Assembly: GCA_947303855.1 (NCBI GenBank)
Contig: CAMYZO010000016.1
Coordinates: 1-45,479, forward strand
DNA length: 45,479 nucleotides
Reading direction: 5' to 3'
Source of the DNA: an uncultured Prevotellaceae bacterium
GTDB lineage: Bacteria; Bacteroidota; Bacteroidia; Bacteroidales; Bacteroidaceae
Position 1 is the stretch's first letter. Each line of letters opens with the position of its first letter. Below are positions 36,712 through 44,278 of this stretch, piece after piece. The translations under genes and the position numbers were made by a program. Below the pieces are notes generated by a model that saw only the letters and a program-made list of their open reading frames with translations, had not been told where the DNA came from and made no database searches.

Positions 36712-38189
36712 TTATTCTGTTTCAGAGTCCTTTGGTTTCCAAGCCAGCGTATAGCTCACCTTAGCACTTGTCACTTCATACCCTTTGTCCGTCCACGCCT
36801 TCAATTTATCTTTGCCAGAAGCAGATAATGCAGCAATGTTTGTGCCTTGCTCATTCAACAAATAACCATCCTGGTATTGCAGGCAATCACCACTTATAAG
36901 GCGAAGCACCATATCTTTGCGCCCCTTGTAGAAGTCGAGCCATACATCACGCATATTCAGTGCTATCGATATTGACAAGTACTCGGCAGGTGGATTCGGT
37001 ACAAGATACTGGTTTCGCTTTGCACGAGTGAGCCCCACATAATAGGCACGCATATCATTTACATCTCTCCCGTCAGGAACAGGTGACATGAGATAAACGG
37101 TATCGAACTCACGTCCTTTTGCCTTGTGGATAGTACTTACAAAAACCGACTTGTCATCAGCAGCAATGAAATCTTCAATATTCGATTCGACAAAGACTTA
37201 ACCAGTCGGAAATCGTCAGCCCCCATATCCTGCGCTTCGTCAATGACCAGTACACTCTTGGCTATCTTCGACTGTTCCACCTCACTGTTTTCAATCATCT
37301 CAGCAGCCCGTCGCACGACATCTTTTGCTTCATCGAGACTTCCCTGTTTGCCTATCAGGTCAAAGCTATAGGAGTGGAATGTCTTAATATCCACATAGTG
37401 TGCAGCATTGCCAACCAGACTAATGAGCCGTTTCTTGAATTCAGTAGCCGCCGCCCTTGAGAATGTTAACATCAAAAGCTGTTCATGTTTAACATCCTCA
37501 AGCAACAGCAGTGAAGCGAGCTTATGTACCAACACTCTCGTTTTGCCGCTACCGGGGCCGGCAGCCACTACGATATATTTCGACTGTTTGTCGCCAATAA
37601 TCTCACATTGACGGCTGGAGAGTTCACCAAAGAGTTTATTGTATTTGGCAGGAGTTATATTATGATCAATCTGTGTTCGCCGTTGTCGCCAGTCGGGTTG
37701 ACTTCGTTTTCCGCCTTCGTTGTAGTTTATGTATTTGAAGAACCCTCCAAACTGTTCTGTATCATAGAGCAGTTGGTAGTATATTTCCTGTCTGTCAGGC
37801 GACAATTGATTCCATGCTGCCACTTCGCCATTCAACAGGTCGCGAGCCTTCATCGAGTCGTTGACAGGATTGTTCAGTTCGTCCACCTGCAACTTGTCAT
37901 CCTTCACCAGATGGTGATAGGGCCGTTTGGGAAAGAGCAACGGCGAAAGAAACAAAGTGTCAACAATCGTGGGATTGCCCCTCAAAGTAGTATATTTCAG
38001 GTCATGATTGATAATGTTATGTCCGCAAACCGTATCGCATTCTGACACGAAGGCATCGAAGTCGGCCTTGGAGTGGGAATGCAAAACCGCACCAGACGAT
38101 TGGTGCTCACCATCGTCTTCCCTAACCGCTCCGTAATCCGCTACCTTTTTCGTATGCGGATCCACCTCTGTATCAATAAATACTATCAT
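36712..38189 (-). pseudogene. Broken DEDD exonuclease-UvrD helicase gene
   Basis: From the ATG at 38189: an RNase H-like exonuclease domain (MIVFIDTEV with Asp-x-Glu; CGHNIINHDL with the third Asp). A linker follows (PYHHLVKDDKLQVDELNNP). Next comes the first RecA fold of a UvrD-type helicase (AAGPGSGKTRVLVHKLA, then VLVIDEAQDMGADDFR). The frame then shifts near 37,190. The second frame reads SNIEDFIAADDKSVFVSTIH and KAKGREFDTVY (motif V), followed by AYYVGLTRAKRNQYLV (motif VI) to the stop at 36712. Helicase motifs III and IV between DEAQD and motif V are missing, so there is a deletion as well as a frameshift. From memory, related full-length proteins of about 1,500 residues carry a RecQ segment between exonuclease and UvrD; it is absent too. 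The start lies 4 bases after the stop of the upstream UGSC gene. Confidence 0.8.
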
Positions 38190-38193
38190 GTCC

Positions 38194-40278
38194 TTATTGG
38201 ACGATACTTTTTTTAGTCTGTGAGGAACCGTCGGAGTAGGCATGACGTCGGATGTTGACACCACGCTGATTGCCATTTGTGCGACGGCCCTGCATGTTAT
38301 AATATTCGGTATGCATAGGAGATTTTCGAGATGTTGCTGCCTTTGTCGTATTGACAGCGGAGGTGTTGTTGCCATCTCCGCTGGCAGGACTCAGACACAT
38401 CTCCTGCAAGGCTGGATAGCCCTTTGCCGTCATCAGCGCATCCCAGTTGGCCGGCAGGTCGATGCTGACAGTAGAGAAGCCGCCGCCAGGCATGGTCTGT
38501 ACCTTATTGCGCGAGGCATCGCCAGTGATGAGGAATGCCGTCTGGCCTTTCTCCATCGTGGGAATGGTGGTCATGGACATGGCGCCGGTGTCGTACCATA
38601 CAGGCGTTGTGGTTTCTGCGCCATCTTCAGTACTAATGATATGACTCAGATACTGACTAAAGGTGTGCTCCTCGCCATCCTTGCGACTGCCCGGGTTGGC
38701 ATAGTAGTTGGCAAAGGCACGCTCATAGGCAGAGCGGCGCGAGTTGATGATTAAGGCATCCTCAAGACTGCCGATGGTGGGATAGCCGTCTTTCAGGATG
38801 TTTGCCACAGGTTCCGTCATCAGCACCACGCGATTGGTGAACTGCTTGCCGCTACCAAGTGCAAACTGGCACCGCTCGGCGATGTCCCACGCCATCAGTT
38901 GCATCACGCGTTCAGGATCGGTGGTAGAGGGCGCCATATTGTTGCCCCACATCAAGGCCGAGGCCAGCGTGACGGTGTTGTCGTTGATGCCGTAGCCTTG
39001 CTGCTCGTTCCACGTCTGCCATCCCACACGACGGCACGCCTCTTCGTCCTCTACGAGACACCACGGCTGCAGGTAGCCAAAGGTACCCATGCGATTCTGT
39101 CCGACGTAGTAGCCTGCCAGGTTCATCAGCGCCAGCGACATGAATCGGCTGATGCTGGCGTTGGCCTCGGCGTTGATCTCGCCCTGACCGCTGCTGATGC
39201 CCAACTGGCGAGCCACGGGACCGTTCAACCACGAATAGGGAACCCAGGCGTGGGTGCTGCCCAGCGTGCGACGGAAATTGCCACCCGCCATTGCCTCCGT
39301 CATTGCAATGAGGATGGGCATGTATTCGGGTTTGCAACCGGCCATACAGGCATTGACAGCTACGTGCCACGTCGTCGTATTACGGAAAGCGGCAGGCAGC
39401 ACGGCGATGGTCTCGTTCCAGGCATGGTCGGTATAGTCAAGATAGGTCATGACCTTCTCGAAGGTGGGCGGATTGAAGGGCAGACCGTCGCTCCATCCCA
39501 TCTTGGTGAAGTGGGCATACACCTCGTCGATGGTACCATGAAACACGTCGTCGGTAATGCCTTGACTGGCCTCTGCGGCAGCATATTCTTCCTGCCTGAT
39601 GGGTGTGGTGAGGGCTGTTACAATCTGTGGCCACGTCACCTCACGAGTATTTTGTATGAGTTGTTCCTCGGTATGCGAGGCAAACGCTCCCGGATAGACG
39701 GCTACGCGAAGCACGGGCACGCCGTTGTTGCGAGCCGTATAGCGCGCCTCTGCGTCGAAGCCCGGGGCCGTCACAATGACCGAGGGAATGCCCAGCTTCT
39801 CTGCCACGATGCACGAGCCGGTCTCCTTGGGCGTACAGATGCCACAGCCGCCATTGCCGGCAATGACCGCATCCACCTTCAGGTCGATCAGTCGCTGGCG
39901 AAACAATTCCGTTGATTGACGGGTGATGCCCGGTGCAGGATAAGGTCCTGCAATTGGCAGTTCGTCGTACATAATCACCTTGGCTGTGGGATAGTGCTCC
40001 TTGATGAGCCGTTTCAGTTCAGGATGCGTAATGTTGTACATAAAGTCCTCGCCCACGATGGCGATGGTCTTGCTGTCGAGGGTCGTCAGTCGTGGTGCCA
40101 TCTCTATCGGCTCTACCGTCGAGAAGCCCACCGGACTCACCACATTAAACTTGGCCACACCCGAGGCGTCGGGGTCGCACGAATCGTCACACTGGAAGCG
40201 GTCACTTTGTGCCTGCATAGTTATTGAGCAAATGGCCAAAGCCATCGTCAATAGTCGTTTCATTGTCGTTTGCTTCAT
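38194..40278 (-). CDS. Exported UGSC-family protein with a second conserved domain (Cys form)
   Basis: A 694-residue protein with signal peptide (MKRLLTMALAICSITMQAQ, from the second ATG at 40263) and a sorting-like tail (YYNMQGRRTNGNQRGVNI). The N-terminal domain (MAPRLTTLDSKTIAIVGEDF and DAVIAGNGGCGICT) matches my memory of the UGSC (seleno)protein family. Where relatives carry Sec-Gly-Ser-Cys it has C145-Gly-Ile-C148, with C156 nearby. The second half (GWSDGLPFNPPTFEKVMTYL, VNACMAGCKPEYMPILIAM, INAEANASISRFMSLALMNL) is another conserved domain that I recall as a separate protein beside UGSC genes in other bacteria. Reaction and substrate are unknown; a redox or thiol role is only an inference from the CxxC. 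Confidence 0.62.
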   Translation of the reverse strand: MKQTTMKRLLTMALAICSITMQAQSDRFQCDDSCDPDASGVAKFNVVSPVGFSTVEPIEMAPRLTTLDSKTIAIVGEDFMYNITHPELKRLIKEHYPTAKVIMYDELPIAGPYPAPGITRQSTELFRQRLIDLKVDAVIAGNGGCGICTPKETGSCIVAEKLGIPSVIVTAPGFDAEARYTARNNGVPVLRVAVYPGAFASHTEEQLIQNTREVTWPQIVTALTTPIRQEEYAAAEASQGITDDVFHGTIDEVYAHFTKMGWSDGLPFNPPTFEKVMTYLDYTDHAWNETIAVLPAAFRNTTTWHVAVNACMAGCKPEYMPILIAMTEAMAGGNFRRTLGSTHAWVPYSWLNGPVARQLGISSGQGEINAEANASISRFMSLALMNLAGYYVGQNRMGTFGYLQPWCLVEDEEACRRVGWQTWNEQQGYGINDNTVTLASALMWGNNMAPSTTDPERVMQLMAWDIAERCQFALGSGKQFTNRVVLMTEPVANILKDGYPTIGSLEDALIINSRRSAYERAFANYYANPGSRKDGEEHTFSQYLSHIISTEDGAETTTPVWYDTGAMSMTTIPTMEKGQTAFLITGDASRNKVQTMPGGGFSTVSIDLPANWDALMTAKGYPALQEMCLSPASGDGNNTSAVNTTKAATSRKSPMHTEYYNMQGRRTNGNQRGVNIRRHAYSDGSSQTKKSIVQ

Positions 40279-40301
40279 TTATTGCCGTTGGTTGTCATTC
40301 A

Positions 40302-40439
40302 TTAATAAGACCCACGAAAAGTGGAAAAGTAAAAACGAAGTCCTTTCTGCGACTTATCCACGCGCTGGCCGAGCATGTTGTAGGCCGATTTCTCCCATTC
40401 CTCGTCAGAGTAGCTAAAGCGGTGACACTCCTTGGCACT
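40302..40439 (-). pseudogene. Possible gene remnant in the leader of the UGSC gene
   Basis: One minus-strand frame is open for 46 codons, from after a TGA (40440-40442) to TAA at 40302-40304. It reads SYSDEEWEKSAYNMLGQRVD then KSQKGLRFYFSTFRGSY. The YNMLGQRVDKSQKGL part resembles the C-terminal sorting tails of Prevotella secreted proteins. There is no good start codon except an internal ATG. It may be the 3' end of a lost gene, or chance. Confidence 0.3.
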
Positions 40440-40452
40440 TCAGGATTTTGCT

Positions 40453-40461
40453 GCAAAAGTA
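40453..40461 (-). promoter_or_regulatory. -7 promoter box of the UGSC gene
   Basis: TACTTTTGC on the minus strand. It predicts a leader of about 170 bases before the ATG at 40278, unusually long for this window. It lies only about 15 bases past the stop of the RelA/SpoT-like gene. Confidence 0.5.
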
Positions 40462-40475
40462 CGAAAAAACAAGTC

Positions 40476-41540
40476 TTATTTTCGCATAAACGGCAGTGTC
40501 TTGGCCTGCTCCATCATCATATCTGCCACGATACCATTGGCATCACTTTCGCCATTGATGAGGTCGTAGAGTGACTTCAGACCATCGCGCCCGCCGTCGT
40601 GCTTCAGTACATAGACCAGACAAAGATACTGGAGGGCGGTGTTCGACGAGAGGAGGTCAAGGTCGGTGATGGCCAGTTGTGAGAGTGCCAACTGATAGGC
40701 ATCTTCACCGTTCTCGTCGATGAACTGCTGCACTTGGCCGAGCGTTTCCAGGCCGAATGACTCCAACACCGGCAGGTAGGACATCACCGATACGGGCCAT
40801 ATTTCGGCCTGGTTGACGGCAGCGATGCGCTTATTCAGACGGTCAAAGGGATGCAGTTCCAGATAGCTCCTGAACGTGTCGCGCGACAGTGGCACATCGT
40901 CAAGTTTACCATTCTTTACCAGCGCCAGTGTCTGTCGGCGATAGTCGGTAAGGATTGTGCGTAGGCGACTGAATTCATCGTCCATCAGTTCTGCCATTCC
41001 TGCCAGTCGATTGAACTGTCGCAGGTACACGTCGGGAACCTTTACATCGCCCTTGTAACCGGTGTCGTGCTCAATGGTAGACCACACATGCTGCAGGGCA
41101 GTACGCATCTGCAGCTCAAAGCGTGGGCCACCGGTTTTCAGTCGGCAGATATAGTGCAGGGAGTTGTAGCCGAAGGAGTCTAGCTTGTGCAACTTTCGCT
41201 TGTCGACGCTCTCCTGCCAGTCGATGTCGAACACGCGTTTGGCAATGGCCGCCACCTTGTCTACCTCGTCAGTATAGAAGGTGATGACACGTAGCCCTAC
41301 AAGGTCGGTGATGTCATCGATACTCTTGTATTTCACCCCCTTCAGCTCCAGTTTTCCCGTAAGCGACTTTTCTGTTTTCACCCGGTGCTCCATGGCCGTG
41401 ATATAGATTCCCTGCTCGCGTAGAGCACGGCGCAACAGGCTGGAGGCCTCGTCCGCTAACTGCTGCAGCGTAGGACGCAGTTCGCGGTATTGCTTCAGCA
41501 GCATCTCGCCATGCGGATCAAGTGATATTTGTCTATCCAT
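40476..41540 (-). CDS. RelA/SpoT synthetase-domain protein (small alarmone synthetase-like)
   Basis: Cytoplasmic 354-residue protein with a (p)ppGpp synthetase (RelA_SpoT) domain in the first about 200 residues. Motifs: HRVKTEKSLTGKLELKGVKY (substrate-binding basic loop), DDITDLVGLRVITFYTDEV (catalytic Asp region), SFGYNSLHYICRL and FELQMRTALQHVWSTIEHDT. There is no HD hydrolase, TGS or ACT domain, so it is not a classical Rel. The last about 140 residues are helical and unassigned. It is longer than the usual small alarmone synthetases (about 210-260). It is the last of four minus-strand genes packed with 12-19-base gaps after a binding protein, a PP2C phosphatase and a STAS protein. Which nucleotide it makes has to be tested. 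Confidence 0.87.
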   Translation of the reverse strand: MDRQISLDPHGEMLLKQYRELRPTLQQLADEASSLLRRALREQGIYITAMEHRVKTEKSLTGKLELKGVKYKSIDDITDLVGLRVITFYTDEVDKVAAIAKRVFDIDWQESVDKRKLHKLDSFGYNSLHYICRLKTGGPRFELQMRTALQHVWSTIEHDTGYKGDVKVPDVYLRQFNRLAGMAELMDDEFSRLRTILTDYRRQTLALVKNGKLDDVPLSRDTFRSYLELHPFDRLNKRIAAVNQAEIWPVSVMSYLPVLESFGLETLGQVQQFIDENGEDAYQLALSQLAITDLDLLSSNTALQYLCLVYVLKHDGGRDGLKSLYDLINGESDANGIVADMMMEQAKTLPFMRK

Positions 41541-41552
41541 CTCGGAACGGAT

Positions 41553-41855
41553 TTACTTGAACTCGAAGATATTACTGAAGCCCGTGATGGTGAAGACTGC
41601 ACGGACATTATCATTGATGCCTTTGATATAGACATGTCCGCCTTTGGCCTGGGCATTCTGCAGGATGCCCAGGAAGATGCGCAGACCGGCTGAAGAGATA
41701 TATGCCATGTCAGTGCAATCGATGATGATGTCTTTACCCTCCACGTCGTTCAGTGGCCTCATTGCCTTTTCGGTTTCTACGGCAGCTGCCGTGTCGAGAT
41801 TGCCTTCCAGAATGGCAACTGCGTTGCCGTCTTGTTCTTCAATTCTTACTTTCAT
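41553..41855 (-). CDS. STAS-domain anti-sigma-factor antagonist-like protein
   Basis: 100-residue single-domain STAS protein of the SpoIIAA/RsbV type, a phosphorylation-switched partner protein. The core strand AVAILEGNLDTAAA and the phospho-acceptor loop DCTDMAYISSAGLRIFLGIL (S54/S55) are clear, with the final VRAVFTITGFSNIFEF. In partner switching the unphosphorylated form binds a GHKL-type kinase, and a PP2C phosphatase restores it. Here both activities are fused in the neighbouring upstream gene, 19 bases away, which fits this role closely. No sigma factor of the SigB type is seen in the window. Confidence 0.92.
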   Translation of the reverse strand: MKVRIEEQDGNAVAILEGNLDTAAAVETEKAMRPLNDVEGKDIIIDCTDMAYISSAGLRIFLGILQNAQAKGGHVYIKGINDNVRAVFTITGFSNIFEFK

Positions 41856-41870
41856 AATCTTATTTTTTTA

Positions 41871-41891
41871 ATTATCAATTGTCAATTTTAA
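41871..41891. repeat. Heptamer-phased spacer over the phosphatase stop codon
   Basis: Plus-strand units ATTATCA, ATTGTCA, ATTTTAA. On the coding strand it gives the phosphatase end (IDN then TGA), with the same AATTGACAATTGA as the end of the binding-protein gene at 44265-44278. Confidence 0.55.
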
Positions 41892-44247
41892 CAATCTTCT
41901 TCCTCAGCGTCAGCACATTGAGGTTGTCTATGCGTTCATAGTTGATGGAGTCCATGTTCTGACGAATAATGTGGATACCCAGTCCACCGATCTCCCGCTC
42001 CTTGGCCGTGAGCGTGGTGTCGACTTCCGGCTGTACGGTGGGATCGAAGGGTTGGCCGCAGTCGATGATGGTGAACTTCAGACGCACATCGTTGGATGCG
42101 GCTTCGATGGTTACGTCACGCTGCTGTCCTGGCGGATAGGCGTATTTCATCACGTTGACCACAGCCTCCTCGACGGCCACTTTCGCCTGCATGGCAACCG
42201 TCTCGTCGAATCCTACCTCCTGACAGACCTCTTCGACAAAGGCATTCAGTCGCGGCACCTCTTGCAGGTCGCAGGGCAACACAAGACTCTTGCGCATTCT
42301 GACGTCGCTCTGCTGACGGATATACTGGATGGCCATCATGGTCAGGTCGTCGCTCTGTTCGGCATCGCCCACAAACTGATGGACGGCCTCGGTCATCCGT
42401 GTGATGAGTTGGCGGGGCTCCTGTTGTTGCTGGGAGAGAGCCTGGAAGGCCACATCGTTGACACGCTCCATCTGGAACTGCGCATAGTCGGCATTCATAG
42501 CCTCGGTCAGTCCGTCGGTGAAGAGGAAGATGGTGGTGCCGGTGAAGATCTGTGCCTCCTGCAGCGAGTATTTCCACGTGGGCATAAAGCCGACGGGGAT
42601 ATTCGAATCGCACGGCAGCTCACCTACGCCTGCACCGACGAGCAATGGGGCATCGTGGCCGGCGTTGCAGTAGTGCAGACGGCCTGTTGGCAGGTCGAGC
42701 ACACCGACGAAGAGTGTCACGAACATGTGGTTCGTGTTCATGTCGGCGATGGTTTTATTCATAAGGGTCACTATGCGGTCGGGCATCGATTCATGGGCCG
42801 ACACGGTGCGGAAGGTAGAACGGGTGACGGCCATGAAGAGCGAGGCGGGCACGCCCTTACCCGATACGTCGCCGATGCAGAAGAAGAGTTTTTCGTCGCG
42901 GAAGTAGAAGTCGAACAGGTCACCACCCACCTCTTTGGCCGGAGTCAGCGAGGCATAGAGCTGCACGTCGTCGCGGTCGTCCTTGGTCGGGAACTTCTCG
43001 GGTAGCATGCCCATCTGTATGCCGCTGGCAATACGGAGGTCGCTCTCTATCGAAGCCTTCTGCGCCGTGGTATCCTTCAGCTCTTCGATGTATTTCACCA
43101 GCGACTGCTGCATGTTCCCGAACGAGTGGCTTAGCTGGCCTATCTCATCGACACGCTGGAAGTCGGGCAATACGGCATCAAACTGTCCCGAGGCAATGGT
43201 CTCTGCCTCGTGGGCAAGACGTCGTAAGGGCCGAAGTTCACGGGTAATAATGCGGATGAACAGATACAACATCAGCAGCAAACCTACTAATACAATGGCT
43301 CTGACACTGTTGCGCAGACGGTCGAAACCACCGAAGATGTCGCTCTCAGGACAGACGATGGCCATCGAGCACCCCGTCTGTCCGAGTGGCTTGTAAAAGA
43401 CATAACTGTCCTCGCCATTGATATTCATCTGTTTGATGCCTTCCTCGCCGCGTTGCATCGCATGGCCCAGGGCTGTCAAGGCTGTGTCGGGGTGCTCGAG
43501 CGTCTGTGTGAAAATGGTCTGACGGGTAATCTTCGTTGTGTCGGGATGCACGAAGTAGGTACCGCCGCGCCCTATCATGATGCTGTAGGAGTTCGGATAA
43601 GGCTTAACCGCTGAGATGGTCTGCGAGAGCCAGGTGATGGAGAGACTGGTATTGATAACACCTATCACCTGTCCTTGTTTGTTCTTGATGGTCTGACAGT
43701 AGCTGGTCACCATCTCGCTGGTGTTGGTGGCCACGTCGAGATCCATATATGGTTCTGTCCAGCATGGCTTTCCAAGCAGTTGAGACATGAGATACCAGTC
43801 GGCAAAGAAATACTGGTGGTAGTCACTGCCCCCCTGTGTGGTACGTAGCGAGTCGCCGGTGTGTTTGGTGTAGGCAGAGAAGTATCGCCCTTTGTCCTTG
43901 AAGTAGTAAGGTTCAAAGGCTATGGAGCAGTTGTAGAAGTCAGGATTGTTCAGCAGCATACCCCGGCTATAGACAAACATTGAGTCGGCTTTGTCGGGAT
44001 GGCGCTGCACCAGCCACTTGGTCATGTTCGAGGCCACCTCCACACGGTTCAGGATACCCTCTACACGCAGTGAGGTTTTTTCCAGAATCGTTGTAGCGCG
44101 GCTGATAGCCTCTTGGCGCACGGCCTCGCGCGACTGGTAGAACAGGAACCCGAGGGCAACGTTGAAGATGATGGCGGCAAAGAACACCACCCACAGGCTG
44201 ACCCTCACTGAGAGTTTGCGACGGATATATGTGAATATCTTGTTCAT
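41875..44247 (-). CDS. Membrane PP2C (SpoIIE-type) phosphatase with C-terminal RsbW-like ATPase
   Basis: Signal-transducing protein of about 790 residues. Start at the ATG 44247 (MNKIFTYIRRK); the open frame up to 44277 begins with TTG inside repeat DNA. Order: transmembrane helix (VSLWVVFFAAIIFNVALGFL), a periplasmic dCache-like sensor (about 30-330), a second helix (AIVLVGLLLMLYLFIRII), HAMP (RELRPLRRLAHEAETIASGQ), a coiled linker, a SpoIIE/PP2C domain (KEVGGDLFDFYFRDEKLFFC, then IGDVSGKGVPASLFMA and CNAGHDAPLLV) and a GHKL ATPase domain (VAVEEAVVNVMKYAYPPGQ, IIDCGQPFDP, GGLGIHII). Phosphatase and kinase of a partner switch are thus fused in one membrane receptor acting on the STAS protein next door. 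Confidence 0.9.
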   Translation of the reverse strand: MNKIFTYIRRKLSVRVSLWVVFFAAIIFNVALGFLFYQSREAVRQEAISRATTILEKTSLRVEGILNRVEVASNMTKWLVQRHPDKADSMFVYSRGMLLNNPDFYNCSIAFEPYYFKDKGRYFSAYTKHTGDSLRTTQGGSDYHQYFFADWYLMSQLLGKPCWTEPYMDLDVATNTSEMVTSYCQTIKNKQGQVIGVINTSLSITWLSQTISAVKPYPNSYSIMIGRGGTYFVHPDTTKITRQTIFTQTLEHPDTALTALGHAMQRGEEGIKQMNINGEDSYVFYKPLGQTGCSMAIVCPESDIFGGFDRLRNSVRAIVLVGLLLMLYLFIRIITRELRPLRRLAHEAETIASGQFDAVLPDFQRVDEIGQLSHSFGNMQQSLVKYIEELKDTTAQKASIESDLRIASGIQMGMLPEKFPTKDDRDDVQLYASLTPAKEVGGDLFDFYFRDEKLFFCIGDVSGKGVPASLFMAVTRSTFRTVSAHESMPDRIVTLMNKTIADMNTNHMFVTLFVGVLDLPTGRLHYCNAGHDAPLLVGAGVGELPCDSNIPVGFMPTWKYSLQEAQIFTGTTIFLFTDGLTEAMNADYAQFQMERVNDVAFQALSQQQQEPRQLITRMTEAVHQFVGDAEQSDDLTMMAIQYIRQQSDVRMRKSLVLPCDLQEVPRLNAFVEEVCQEVGFDETVAMQAKVAVEEAVVNVMKYAYPPGQQRDVTIEAASNDVRLKFTIIDCGQPFDPTVQPEVDTTLTAKEREIGGLGIHIIRQNMDSINYERIDNLNVLTLRKKIVKIDN

Positions 44248-44278
44248 AATTGTCAATGATCCATTCTCAATTGTCAAT
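44244..44278. repeat. Heptamer-phased junction between binding-protein and phosphatase genes
   Basis: Five consecutive plus-strand 7-base units: TCATAAT, TGTCAAT, GATCCAT, TCTCAAT, TGTCAAT. It contains the stop of the binding-protein gene (44267-44269) and the start codon of the phosphatase gene (44245-44247). Confidence 0.6.

Noticed and set aside
38899..39915. 338-codon plus-strand frame opposite the UGSC gene
   Set aside because: Composition is shadow-like and no start context or family pattern is visible, while the minus-strand gene has clear domains.
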